Source: Acidovorax sp.
Lineage (GTDB): Bacteria > Pseudomonadota > Gammaproteobacteria > Burkholderiales > Burkholderiaceae_C
Assembly (NCBI RefSeq): GCF_016783915.1
Contig: NZ_JADHVT010000020.1
Location: 1 to 50,564 of the forward strand
Direction of reading: 5' to 3'
DNA length: 50,564 nucleotides
The notes beneath the pieces are model-generated. The model had not been told where the DNA came from. It was given only the letters and a program-made list of their open reading frames with translations, and did no database searches. How positions within the stretch are numbered: the first letter of the stretch is position 1; each line of letters starts with the position of its first letter. Of the stretch, positions 10,498 through 20,949 are shown piece after piece. The position numbers and the translations under genes are program-made.

Positions 10498-11094
10498 TCA
10501 GGCAGGCGCAGCCCCGGCCTTGCCTGCGCGCCCCTTGAAGTCCACGATGGGCGCAAGGCGCACATCCCGGCATTCGTCCAAGGTGAAGCCCATCGCCTGC
10601 AATGGGGCGGGCACGCGTTTCTTGCTGACTCTTTGACCTGGCTTGACCGGCGGCTCGTCGCTCCAGACGATCTGCCAGCCTCCGGCCTCGGCCCGCTCCA
10701 GCGTGCCGCGAAATTTCTTGCGGGTGGCGTTGACCTGCCCTCCCGCTGCTGCGGCGCCGATGGGCGCCTTCAGGGTGATATCGATGACCGAGCCTTCGAA
10801 GCGCACAAAATCTTGCTCGTGGCGCAGGGGCCGGTCAATACCGGGGGACGACACTTCGAGGCGCTTGTACTCGACGCCATCGACCTCCAGCGCAAACTGC
10901 AACTGGCGGGTGACCTTCTCGCAATCCTCGACCGTCACGAACTGTTCGATCACGGGCTGGGGCGCGTCAGCGGCCGGCTGCACCCAGGGCAAGTCGATGG
11001 TGACGCGCAACAGGCCGCCGGCAGAGCGCTCGATCTCCACCAGGTCATACCCCAGGCCCGTCACAATTTGTTCAACGACTTGCTGCAATGCCAC
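10498..11094 (-). CDS. rimP: Ribosome maturation factor RimP
   Basis: RimP binds free 30S subunits and assists assembly around S12/S19. The 198 residues begin MALQQVVEQIVTGLGYDLVE and show the conserved VEDCEKVTRQLQFALEVDG and LEVSSPGIDRPL motifs. The protein is somewhat longer than the usual 150, because of an Ala/Gly-rich insert near residue 120 and a basic tail after DFKGRAGK. The start is GTG, and only a weak ribosome-binding site (GGGATTGAA) is visible, so translation of the first gene of the operon may be limited. The 80 bp between rimP and nusA contain no other feature I can see. Confidence 0.94.
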   Translation of the reverse strand: MALQQVVEQIVTGLGYDLVEIERSAGGLLRVTIDLPWVQPAADAPQPVIEQFVTVEDCEKVTRQLQFALEVDGVEYKRLEVSSPGIDRPLRHEQDFVRFEGSVIDITLKAPIGAAAAGGQVNATRKKFRGTLERAEAGGWQIVWSDEPPVKPGQRVSKKRVPAPLQAMGFTLDECRDVRLAPIVDFKGRAGKAGAAPA

Positions 11095-11178
11095 GTGTTC
11101 AGTTCAATCCCGGAAAAACAAAAAACCCGATAACCCCCGGAGACTCTTCCCCGACAGCTTCGAGCTCCAAAAGCGTTC

Positions 11179-11218
11179 GACCAAAAAAAACGGGCGGTTG
11201 GTACCCGCCCGTTTGGTC
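11179..11218 (-). terminator. Intrinsic-terminator hairpin in the rimP-nusA leader
   Basis: On the minus strand, AAACGGGCGG (11214-11205) pairs with CCGCCCGTTT (11197-11188) around a seven-base loop, followed by a run of eight T. Flanking CGACC/GGTCG extend the stem past a bulge. It lies downstream of a good candidate promoter and about 85-120 nt upstream of the rimP start codon. It is either an attenuator of the rimP-nusA-infB operon or the terminator of the SNF2 helicase gene, whose stop is about 170 bp upstream. Confidence 0.8.
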
Positions 11219-11229
11219 GTGAGATTCGT

Positions 11230-11258
11230 ATTGTAGCGTGCAAAGTGTTGATGTGCAA
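11230..11258 (-). promoter_or_regulatory. Candidate sigma-70 promoter for the rimP-typA operon
   Basis: On the minus strand, TTGCAC (11258-11253) and TACAAT (11235-11230) are separated by 17 bp. The -10 matches the consensus at five of six positions; the -35 matches at only three. TTTGCAC is repeated within the spacer. It would start transcription near 11223, just ahead of the hairpin at 11179-11218. No better candidate is visible in the 289 bp between the helicase stop and rimP. Confidence 0.55.
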
Positions 11259-11350
11259 AGGCGCAGGCAGGGAAAACTGTTGTCAACACGCTCAGGCAGG
11301 GCGCTCAAGCCAGTGTCCATGCAGCCTGCCGGGCGGTGTCATGCCTCAAT

Positions 11351-11383
11351 GGCACCACACGCTTGTGCAACCTGCGCCAGCAG

Positions 11384-11399
<16 letters not shown>
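11351..11399 (+). repeat. Dispersed repeat copy 3, over the 3' end of the SNF2 gene
   Basis: The copy starts at GGCACCACACGCTTGTGC, continues with CTGCGCCAGC and ends with AGCTATGACAGTGATAGC. It overlaps the last codons of the SNF2 helicase gene, which runs on the other strand. The helicase stop codon TAG and its final residues (LSLS) are read from the repeat. Confidence 0.7.
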
Positions 11400-14827
<3,428 letters not shown>

Positions 14828-14838
14828 AGATTTCGAGC

Positions 14839-14893
14839 AAAAAGTGGCTGTAGCGCTAGAAGATCATGCGCTATCAGCTATCAAAAAAAGAGC
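14839..14893 (+). repeat. Dispersed repeat copy 4, upstream of the SNF2 gene
   Basis: The left block is AAAAAGTGGCTGTAGCGCT, the centre holds ATCATGCGC, and the right block is AGCTATCAAAAAAAGAGC. It lies between the SNF2 start and the thioredoxin-like gene stop, in the same orientation as copy 3 about 3.5 kb away. Confidence 0.8.
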
Positions 14894-14950
14894 AGTCCAG
14901 ATATGGGCGGTGGCACGGCAACCACCACTGCCAGCCCGCGAGACCGCCCG

Positions 14951-15355
14951 CTAGGCGCCGCGTGCTGCGCGCACCCGGTCGAAAACGCCCTGCGCTTCGC
15001 TCCCCGCCCCGGCACCACCGGGCGCCGACGCCTGCAGGCTGGTCAACAACCGCGTAAGCACCGGTGCCTGCGGCAACAGCGGGCCCAGGAACAGAGCCCG
15101 CTTGCCATCAGCAATCAGCAAGGTGGGGAAGGTCTCCACATCCAGGTCGCCCGCCAGCTCGGATTCGTCCTCGATGTCCACCCACTCAAAGCGCACCCCG
15201 GGGTGCGCGCGCGCCAATTCGTCAAACAGCGGACGGTAGTCGCGGCAGGTGCCGCACCAGCCTGCGCACAGGCACACGGCCCACCAGCCGCCGGGCGTGG
15301 CGGTCGCAGGGCTCGTGGGGGTGGGTTCGGGCAGTGCGGCGGGACTGGACATCAA
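14951..15355 (-). CDS. Thioredoxin-family protein
   Basis: The 134-residue protein has the active site WCGTCR near residue 33, in the sequence VCLCAGWCGTCRDY, and the cis-proline loop ETFPTLLI near residue 75. The spacing is that of a single thioredoxin fold. The N-terminus is Pro/Thr-rich with no clear signal peptide, so it probably acts in the cytoplasm as a disulfide reductase or as a specialised partner. A second ATG one codon in is equally good. It is followed on the same strand by no close gene; two c-type cytochrome genes lie 56 bp upstream on the same strand, which may mean shared transcription. Confidence 0.87.
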   Translation of the reverse strand: MMSSPAALPEPTPTSPATATPGGWWAVCLCAGWCGTCRDYRPLFDELARAHPGVRFEWVDIEDESELAGDLDVETFPTLLIADGKRALFLGPLLPQAPVLTRLLTSLQASAPGGAGAGSEAQGVFDRVRAARGA

Positions 15356-15411
15356 AAGGGCTCCTGAAGGGCAGCGCTACGGAGCGGCTGGCGCTGGCCC
15401 ATGGCCCGGCG

Positions 15412-16692
15412 CTACATGCCGCGCCGCTCGCGAGCGCGATAGACCTCGATGGTACCCACACCCGGCGCCTGGTTGCCCCAGCTGTTGCGCACAAAGGTGG
15501 TCACCGCCGCCACCTCATCGTCCGACAGCATCTGCTGAAACGGCGGCATGCCATGCGGGCGCGGGTTGCCTGCGGTGGCGGGCAGATAACCTCCCTGCAA
15601 CACCACACGCACCAGGTTGGTCGGGTCGGCCAGCGTGACAGCGCGGTTGCCCGCCAGTGCCGGAAACGCGCCGGGCTCGCCCTGCCCCCGATCGCCGTGG
15701 CACTGTGCGCACTGCTGCTCGTACACCTTGCCGCCCCGCGCCATCGCGCTGGCCGGGGGTGCGGCCACGGTGGCAGGCGCCTTGCGGTCTTGCTGCGGCA
15801 GCGCCTGCAGGTACACGGCCATTGCGCGCGCATCGGCATCGGTGAGGTACTGCGTGCTGCGGAACACCACCTCGGCCATGGGGCCCAGCACCGAGCCGTG
15901 CGGGGCCACGCCGGTCTTGAGCAGCGCCACCACGTCGTCGGTCGCCCACTCCTTCACGCCCGCCTCGGCCGCCGCATTGAGCGCGGGGGCGTACCAGTTC
16001 TGCACGGGGATCAGCCCGCCGGTAAAGGCCTTGGCGTCGGTCGTGGCGCCCAGCGCGTTACGCGGCGTGTGGCAGGCCGTGCAGTGACCCAGGCCATTGA
16101 CCAAATAGGCGCCACGGTTGTACTCGGCCGTTTGCGTCGGTGGGGGTTGGGGCGCCCCCGGGGTAAAGAACAGCGCCCGCCACACACCCAGCGCCGCCTG
16201 CGTGTTGTACGGAAAGCGCAGCGCGTGGTCGCGGTTGGCTTGTGCAGAGGCGGGCACGCTTTGCAGATAGGCAAAGATGGCGTCCGAATCCTCCCGCGCC
16301 ACTTGCGTGTAGTTGGGGTACGGGAAGGCCGGGTACAGCAGCCGCCCGTCCTTGCTGCGGCCATGGTGCATGGCGCGCCAGAACTCGGCCGAGGTCCAGC
16401 TGCCAATGCCTTGCAACCTGTCGGGCGTGAGGTTGGAGCTGTGCACCACGCCAAACGGCGTCTCGATGCCGCGCCCGCCTGCAAACGGCGCGCCGCCCTG
16501 GGTGGTGTGGCAGGCCATGCAGTTGCCGACGCGGGCCAGGTATTCGCCGCGCTGCACCAGCTCAGGCGTGGATTGCAGCGTCTCGGCGGCGGGCAGCGGC
16601 TCTTCGCCACGCAGGTTCAGGGTGATCAGCACCGCTGCGGCAATGCCGAGCGCCGCCAGCACGGAAGAGAGGGTCCAGAGGATGCGTTTCAT
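15412..16692 (-). CDS. Triheme c-type cytochrome, alcohol/gluconate dehydrogenase subunit type
   Basis: The 426-residue protein starts with an uncleaved or signal-anchor hydrophobic segment (residues 5-26) and carries three CxxCH heme sites: CMACH (58-62), CTACH (204-208) and CAQCH (328-332). Three heme sites spaced about 125-145 residues apart, with the NLTPDRLQGIGSW region, fit the membrane-bound cytochrome c subunit of periplasmic alcohol, aldehyde or gluconate dehydrogenases, which passes electrons to ubiquinone or to the oxidase. No dehydrogenase catalytic subunit is present next to it in this window, so its electron donor is unknown. It follows the cytochrome c4-like gene by 14 bp and forms a unit with it. 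Confidence 0.9.
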   Translation of the reverse strand: MKRILWTLSSVLAALGIAAAVLITLNLRGEEPLPAAETLQSTPELVQRGEYLARVGNCMACHTTQGGAPFAGGRGIETPFGVVHSSNLTPDRLQGIGSWTSAEFWRAMHHGRSKDGRLLYPAFPYPNYTQVAREDSDAIFAYLQSVPASAQANRDHALRFPYNTQAALGVWRALFFTPGAPQPPPTQTAEYNRGAYLVNGLGHCTACHTPRNALGATTDAKAFTGGLIPVQNWYAPALNAAAEAGVKEWATDDVVALLKTGVAPHGSVLGPMAEVVFRSTQYLTDADARAMAVYLQALPQQDRKAPATVAAPPASAMARGGKVYEQQCAQCHGDRGQGEPGAFPALAGNRAVTLADPTNLVRVVLQGGYLPATAGNPRPHGMPPFQQMLSDDEVAAVTTFVRNSWGNQAPGVGTIEVYRARERRGM

Positions 16693-16706
16693 CGGTGCAT
16701 CCCTTT

Positions 16707-17519
16707 TCAGCGTGCAGCCGATGCGGCCACGGGAACCTCGGCCACACCGCCGCAGCGCGCAGGCATGGCGGCAGGTAACGTGCGGGCAGGCTTGCCACCC
16801 GCAGCCACGGGCTGGGCGGCCAGCCAGGCCGAGACAGCGCTCACGTCATCGGGCGTGAGCTGGCGGGCAATATCGGCCATGCAGTCGGGCACGTGCGCGC
16901 GGCGCTGGCCGGTCTTCCAGGCGCCGAGCTGGCTGTTGAGGTAGTCACGCGGCAGGCCCAGCAGGCCGGGGATGGACGGTGCCACGCCCGTCATGGCCGC
17001 GCCGTGGCAGGCCACACAGGCGGGAATGCGGCGCGCCGCGTCGCCCTGCTGCACCAGCTGGCGGCCCTGCTCCAGCGCGGCGGCGGGCGCTTGTGGTGCG
17101 GGCGGCGGTGGGTACGGCAAGTCGAGCGCGGCAAAGTGCTCGGCCATCTCGCGCAGGTAATCGTCCGTCAGGTGCTCGATGAGGTAGCCCATCTGCGGGT
17201 AGCTGCGCCGCCCGTCCCGAAAGTTGAGCAACTGGTTGGCCAGATAGCCTGCCGGCTTGCCCGCAATGCGCGGAAAGTAGCCGTCGGGCGTGGCCCGGCC
17301 CTCTTTGCCGTGGCACGCGGTGCAGGCCAGCACGCGTGAAGACATGGACGACGCGGGCACCGTGGCCGCAGCGGATGCGGTGGCAACCGGGGTTGCAGGG
17401 GTGGTGCTGGCAGGCACCGTCTGGGCCACAGCGCCAGCGCTCAAGGCCACCGCCAACAGGGCAGTGGCCGCAGGCAGGCTGAGAACGGGGCGCAGCAAGT
17501 TGCGCAAGCAATCGGTCAT
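16707..17519 (-). CDS. Diheme cytochrome c4-like protein
   Basis: The 270-residue exported protein has a hydrophobic signal sequence (about residues 12-32, ending near AVAQ) and two heme sites, CTACH (66-70) and CVACH (168-172), one in each half. The duplicated layout with Met-containing loops (YPQMGYLIEHL) is that of cytochrome c4/c553, a soluble or tethered periplasmic electron carrier to the terminal oxidase. I place the start at the ATG at 17519; an upstream extension has no signal-peptide logic. It precedes the triheme cytochrome gene. It is divergent from the MocR-type regulator, with the direct-repeat operator lying between the two starts. Confidence 0.88.
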   Translation of the reverse strand: MTDCLRNLLRPVLSLPAATALLAVALSAGAVAQTVPASTTPATPVATASAAATVPASSMSSRVLACTACHGKEGRATPDGYFPRIAGKPAGYLANQLLNFRDGRRSYPQMGYLIEHLTDDYLREMAEHFAALDLPYPPPPAPQAPAAALEQGRQLVQQGDAARRIPACVACHGAAMTGVAPSIPGLLGLPRDYLNSQLGAWKTGQRRAHVPDCMADIARQLTPDDVSAVSAWLAAQPVAAGGKPARTLPAAMPARCGGVAEVPVAASAAR

Positions 17520-17626
17520 GGGGATCTTTTTGTCCGGGAAAGAAACGGTTGGGTGGCCCACAGCGGCCAAACACGCAAGGCGTGCGCCCACACAGTCCGC
17601 CACTCTACGCCCGCCCTCAAAAACAG

Positions 17627-17663
17627 TACAGATTCAGTTTCGAGTTAAAAATACAGATCAGTT
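17627..17663. promoter_or_regulatory. Direct-repeat operator candidate of the MocR-type regulator
   Basis: TACAGATTCAGTT (17627-17639) and TACAGATCAGTT (17652-17663) repeat in the same direction 25 bp apart, with the second ending 26 bp before the regulator's ATG. MocR/PdxR/GabR proteins are known to bind direct repeats next to their own genes. The site could control the regulator, the divergent cytochrome genes, or both. Confidence 0.6.
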
Positions 17664-17689
17664 CGCCCTGCATCAACCTTGCCCTGCCC

Positions 17690-19177
17690 ATGAAGCGCTA
17701 CGAACGCCACGCCGACGCCATTGCCCAGCTCATCCACAGCGGCGCGCTGCGCCCTGGCGACCGCGTGCCCTCGGTACGTGAGGCCAGCCGCACACGGGGC
17801 ATCAGCCCGTCCACCGTGTTCGAGGCGTATTACCTGCTGGAGGCCCAGGGTCTGATCCATGCGCGCCCGCGCTCGGGCTACTACGTCAGCGCCCGGCTAC
17901 CAGGTACGGCCGAGGTTCGACCCGCGGAGCCCCAGCCCTCGCAGCCCGCCGCCACCTCCACAGGCGTGGCCATCAGCGACCTGGTGTTCGAGGTGCTGGG
18001 CCTGGCGCGCGACCGCGACCTGGTGCCGCTGGGCTCGGCCTTTCCGGGGCTGGAGCTGTTTCCACTGGAGCGCCTGGCGCGCTGCCTGGGCAGCGGCATG
18101 CGCAAGCTCGACCCTTGGACCATCGTGCAAAGCCTGCCGCCCGGCGACGAACGCCTGCGCCAGCAGATCGCCCTGCGCTACGGCGTGCACGGCATGGCGG
18201 TGGATGTGGAAGAAATCATCATCACTAACGGCGCCATGGAGGCGCTCAACCTCTGCCTGGAGGCCGTCACCCAGCCGGGCGACGTGGTGGTGGTCGAATC
18301 GCCCACCTTCTACGCCGCGCTGCAGGCCCTGGAGCGGTTGAACCTGCAGGCGCTGGAAATCGCCACCCACCCGCGCGATGGCATCGACCTGGCGGCGTTG
18401 GCGCAAGCACTGGAGCGGCAAACACCCCGCCAACCCATCAAGGCCTGCTGGCTCATGCCCAGTTTTCAGAACCCGCTGGGCAGCCTGATGCCCGAGGACA
18501 AGAAGCGCGAGCTGGTCGCCCTGCTGGCGCGCCACGGTGTGCCGCTGATCGAAGACGACGTGTATGGCGAGCTGCACTTTGGCCCCCAGCGCCCGCCCCC
18601 AGCCAAGGCGTTTGATACCGAAGGGCTGGTGATGCACTGCAGCTCGTTCAGCAAAAGCCTGGCGCCCGGCTACCGCGTGGGCTGGGTGGCGGCGGGCCGA
18701 TTTGCCACGGCGGTGCAGCGGCTCAAGCTCATGACCACGCTCTCGGCCGCCACGCCATCGCAGCAGGCGCTGTCCGAATACCTGGCCCAGGGCGGCTATG
18801 ACCGGCACCTGCGCCAGCTGCGCCGCAGCCTGGCCGAGCAGCAGGCGATGGCCCTGGCAGCCGTGGCCCAGCACTTCCCACCCGGCACCCGCGTATCGCG
18901 GCCTGAGGGTGGGTACTTCTTGTGGGTGGAGCTACCGCCTGAAGTGAACGCACTGGAGTTGCACCGCCTGGCGCTGCAGCAGGGCATCAGCCTCGCGCCC
19001 GGGCAGATCTTCTCGGCCGACCAGCGGTTTGCGCACTGCGTGCGCATCAACTACGGGCATCCGGCGCAGGGGCGGCTGGAACCAGCGCTGCGCACCGTGG
19101 GCCAACTGGCCAAGAGCTTGGCGACCGCCGCGACGGAAAGCCCGGCACTGCCAAAGAACTATCAAAACAATAGCTAA
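17690..19177 (+). CDS. MocR-family transcriptional regulator (GntR wing-helix plus aminotransferase domain)
   Basis: The 495-residue protein joins a GntR winged helix (residues 1-75: RPGDRVPSVREASRTRGISP, then GLIHARPRSGYYV) to a class I aminotransferase fold. The latter shows NGAMEALNLCLEAV, EDDVYGELHFG, and the PLP-lysine site SSFSKSLAPGYRVGW. MocR proteins use PLP or a PLP adduct as effector and seldom catalyse transamination. I moved the start to the ATG at 17690, since the upstream extension would run through the operator. The final codons (NYQNNS and stop) are read from a partial copy of the dispersed repeat. The regulated pathway is not evident: the divergent neighbours are cytochromes, not vitamin B6 or amine genes. 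Confidence 0.93.
   Translation: MKRYERHADAIAQLIHSGALRPGDRVPSVREASRTRGISPSTVFEAYYLLEAQGLIHARPRSGYYVSARLPGTAEVRPAEPQPSQPAATSTGVAISDLVFEVLGLARDRDLVPLGSAFPGLELFPLERLARCLGSGMRKLDPWTIVQSLPPGDERLRQQIALRYGVHGMAVDVEEIIITNGAMEALNLCLEAVTQPGDVVVVESPTFYAALQALERLNLQALEIATHPRDGIDLAALAQALERQTPRQPIKACWLMPSFQNPLGSLMPEDKKRELVALLARHGVPLIEDDVYGELHFGPQRPPPAKAFDTEGLVMHCSSFSKSLAPGYRVGWVAAGRFATAVQRLKLMTTLSAATPSQQALSEYLAQGGYDRHLRQLRRSLAEQQAMALAAVAQHFPPGTRVSRPEGGYFLWVELPPEVNALELHRLALQQGISLAPGQIFSADQRFAHCVRINYGHPAQGRLEPALRTVGQLAKSLATAATESPALPKNYQNNS
19157..19175 (+). repeat. Dispersed repeat copy 5, partial (right-hand block only)
   Basis: AACTATCAAAACAATAGCT matches the right-hand block of the other copies. The left block is missing. 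It supplies the last sense codons and the TAA of the MocR-type gene. Being nearly palindromic it has no definable direction. Confidence 0.5.
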
Positions 19178-19461
19178 ACAGACATACCGGTCTGGCGCAT
19201 AGACCGATTTTCATCAAAACCCCGACACCAAAAACCGGCGCACAGCCCCTGGCAAAACCCCACCGCTTTGCGCCACCCGCCACGCACTGCGCCAGCCTTG
19301 CATCAGGCTGACACCCCACGCACCGCGTTGGAAAAGCCCAACCTCGGGTTCTCCCGCAGCAGGAGCAGCGCTTGCGGCGGCATACTGGCGCCCGCCCGTT
19401 CCCCGGGCAGTGCTCCACGGCGGACCACCCGCCCAGCCCTCCAACCCCAACGCCCAGCACC

Positions 19462-19818
19462 ATGGCCGCACCCCAGCATGTTCCGTTTGTGATGGTGGAA
19501 GACGAAGACGACTGGGTTGTCTCGTTCGCGCTGGGCCCCCGAGGGGCCGACCGCCTCACCCTCGTGCGCACCCCCCACCTCGAATTCATGCTGCGGCCCG
19601 AGCAACGCGGCGTCTCGGTAGGTGCCGAGGCTGGCCAGCGCCCCGCACTGCTGGTGGCGGTGCAGTGGGGCCACAAATGTGTGGACGTGGTGTCCACCGC
19701 CAAGCGCTATAGCCTGGACATCAGCAAGGTGGACAACGCCACACGCAACGCGGCGCTGCGCGTGCTGGGCAAGATGAACTTTGACCAGCGGTTTCAGCTG
19801 GCCGACGGCTACCCCTGA
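19462..19818 (+). CDS. Hypothetical protein, 118 residues
   Basis: I do not recognise this protein. The best start is the ATG at 19462 (MAAPQHVPFVMVEDED). It is a soluble, mixed alpha/beta sequence with no signal or membrane segment; DWVVSFALGPRGADRLTLVR and DISKVDNATRNAALRVLGK stand out as well-formed secondary structure. Codon third positions are GC-rich, like those of neighbouring real genes. The 284 bp upstream, back to the MocR gene, contain only the partial repeat and nothing else I can support. The gene lies just before a gene remnant and may be part of a patchwork region. Confidence 0.6.
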   Translation: MAAPQHVPFVMVEDEDDWVVSFALGPRGADRLTLVRTPHLEFMLRPEQRGVSVGAEAGQRPALLVAVQWGHKCVDVVSTAKRYSLDISKVDNATRNAALRVLGKMNFDQRFQLADGYP

Positions 19819-19833
19819 CCGACTGTCGCCCGG

Positions 19834-20114
19834 CACGCCCGCGCCCTGCATCCGCTGCGCCGCGAGATGAAGCATGGGCTGGCCGGGGTCCACACCATCG
19901 AACCGCCAGCCCGCTGGCCGAGCCACTGTGCTGCTTGATAGACGATAGCCCCATGGGCCCCTATGTCCGCACCGACGCGAACAAGATCACCACCGTGCCC
20001 GGCGTGTATGCCGCTGGCGACCCGACGCAGATGCGGCACAACGCCACGCTGGCATCTGCAGAAGGAGTGCTGGCGGGCGTGGGGGCGCACCAGGCGCTGG
20101 TGTTTGGTACCTGA
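19834..20114 (+). pseudogene. Remnant of a thioredoxin reductase-like flavoprotein (C-terminal part)
   Basis: The last 64 or so codons read cleanly as the C-terminal end of an FAD/NAD-dependent reductase of the thioredoxin reductase type. DDSPMGPYVRTD is followed by TVPGVYAAGDPTQM, where GVYAAGD is the second FAD-binding motif, and then by ASAEGVLAGVGAHQAL and a stop at 20112. Upstream, HPLRREMKHGLAGVHTIEPP is readable only in a different frame, so there is at least one frameshift. The N-terminal FAD- and NAD-binding parts and the CxxC site are absent. It is therefore a decayed or deleted gene. A start at 19953 would give a 53-residue fragment of no clear use. Confidence 0.75.
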
Positions 20115-20145
20115 AAAGCGTGAAAGGCAAAGGACGGGCGACAGA

Positions 20146-20175
20146 TTGACGCAGCCCGTACCCGCCGCCTACACT
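20146..20175 (+). promoter_or_regulatory. Candidate sigma-70 promoter ahead of the P-loop kinase leader
   Basis: TTGACG (20146-20151) and TACACT (20170-20175) are separated by 18 bp. The -35 matches at five of six positions and the -10 at four. The start would be near 20182, about 135 nt before the kinase start codon and upstream of two terminator-like hairpins. Confidence 0.55.
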
Positions 20176-20213
20176 GCCCAGGCGCATCTGGCCTTGGAGT
20201 CAGAGCGAACCGC

Positions 20214-20249
20214 AAAGCCCTCCACCGCCGTTGAGGGCTTTTCTTTTTT
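20214..20249 (+). terminator. Leader hairpin 1 with T-tract
   Basis: AAAGCCCTC (20214-20222) and GAGGGCTTT (20233-20241) form a perfect nine-pair stem with a ten-base loop, followed by a T-rich tract (20239-20249, one C). This is a good intrinsic terminator and would end a transcript of about 65 nt from the promoter at 20146-20175. Confidence 0.8.
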
Positions 20250-20262
20250 GTCCGCCGCATTG

Positions 20263-20294
20263 AAAGCTCTCCCTGCTTGCAGAGAGGGCTTTTT
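20263..20294 (+). terminator. Leader hairpin 2 with T-tract
   Basis: CTCTC (20267-20271) pairs with GAGAG (20282-20286), and AAAG/CTTT extend it imperfectly; five T follow. The GAGGGCTTT at 20284-20292 is also exactly complementary to the left arm of hairpin 1 (AAAGCCCTC), so the two hairpins can be replaced by one long-range pairing. It ends 21 bp before the kinase ATG. Confidence 0.6.
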
Positions 20295-20315
20295 GCATTT
20301 CTGGAGTCCTTTTTG

Positions 20316-20885
20316 ATGCACACCACTTCCGCCCACACGGCCGCCGCAGCAGTTGCCCCCGCCCCCCGCGTCCACCTGGTCATTGGGCCAGTGGGTGCGG
20401 GCAAGTCCACCTTTGTACGCCAGCTGGTGCAGCAGCACCGCACCGTTCCGCTGAACCTGGACGACTGGATGGCCACGCTGTTTTCGCCCGACCGGCCCGA
20501 CCAGCCCAACGCCGATGGGATGGCCTGGTACGTGCCCCGCACGCTGCGCTGCCTGGCGCAGATCTGGAAAACGGCCGAGGCCGTGCTGAACGCGGGTGGC
20601 GATGTGGTGCTGGAGGTGGGCCTGATCCAGCAGCAACAGCGCGATGCCTTCTACGCCCGCATGGGGGCATGGGCCGATGCCACGGTGGTGTATGTGCTGG
20701 ACGCGCCGCGCGAGGTGCGGCGCGAGCGTGTGTTGCGGCGCAATGCCGAGCAAGGGGAGACGTTTTCGATGGTGGTGCCGCCGCACATCTTTGAGCTGGC
20801 CAGTGACTTGTGGCAGCCGCCTGGCGATGTGGAGTGCGCGGACCACACCGTGGTGTGGGTGCCCGTGGCAGACCACAGGGCTTGA
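20316..20885 (+). CDS. P-loop kinase-like ATPase (AAA_33 type)
   Basis: The 189-residue protein has a Walker A motif GPVGAGKS at residues 24-31, preceded by a beta strand (VHLVI). LNLDDWMATLF forms the second conserved acidic site, VVLEVGL lies in the middle, and a lid-like arginine-rich stretch VRRERVLRRNAEQGETF follows. This fits the small AAA_33/zeta-toxin-like kinase group, which phosphorylates small molecules or nucleic-acid ends; the substrate is unknown. The start ATG has GGAG nine bases upstream. The gene stands alone, with a promoter and two hairpins in its leader, and faces the DsbA-family gene convergently. No antitoxin-like gene is adjacent, so a toxin role is unlikely. Confidence 0.82.
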   Translation: MHTTSAHTAAAAVAPAPRVHLVIGPVGAGKSTFVRQLVQQHRTVPLNLDDWMATLFSPDRPDQPNADGMAWYVPRTLRCLAQIWKTAEAVLNAGGDVVLEVGLIQQQQRDAFYARMGAWADATVVYVLDAPREVRRERVLRRNAEQGETFSMVVPPHIFELASDLWQPPGDVECADHTVVWVPVADHRA

Positions 20886-20949
20886 AGACATGGCGCAGGC
20901 CTTGCTGCAAATTGCAGTGTGGGCAACAGCGCAGCCCGAGCCGCGCCGC

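Noticed and set aside
8939..10636. A 565-codon open frame opposite nusA
   Set aside because: Composition shadow; nusA on the other strand is unambiguous.
20316..20885. P-loop kinase as a zeta-type toxin
   Set aside because: No epsilon-like antitoxin or other small partner gene is adjacent.
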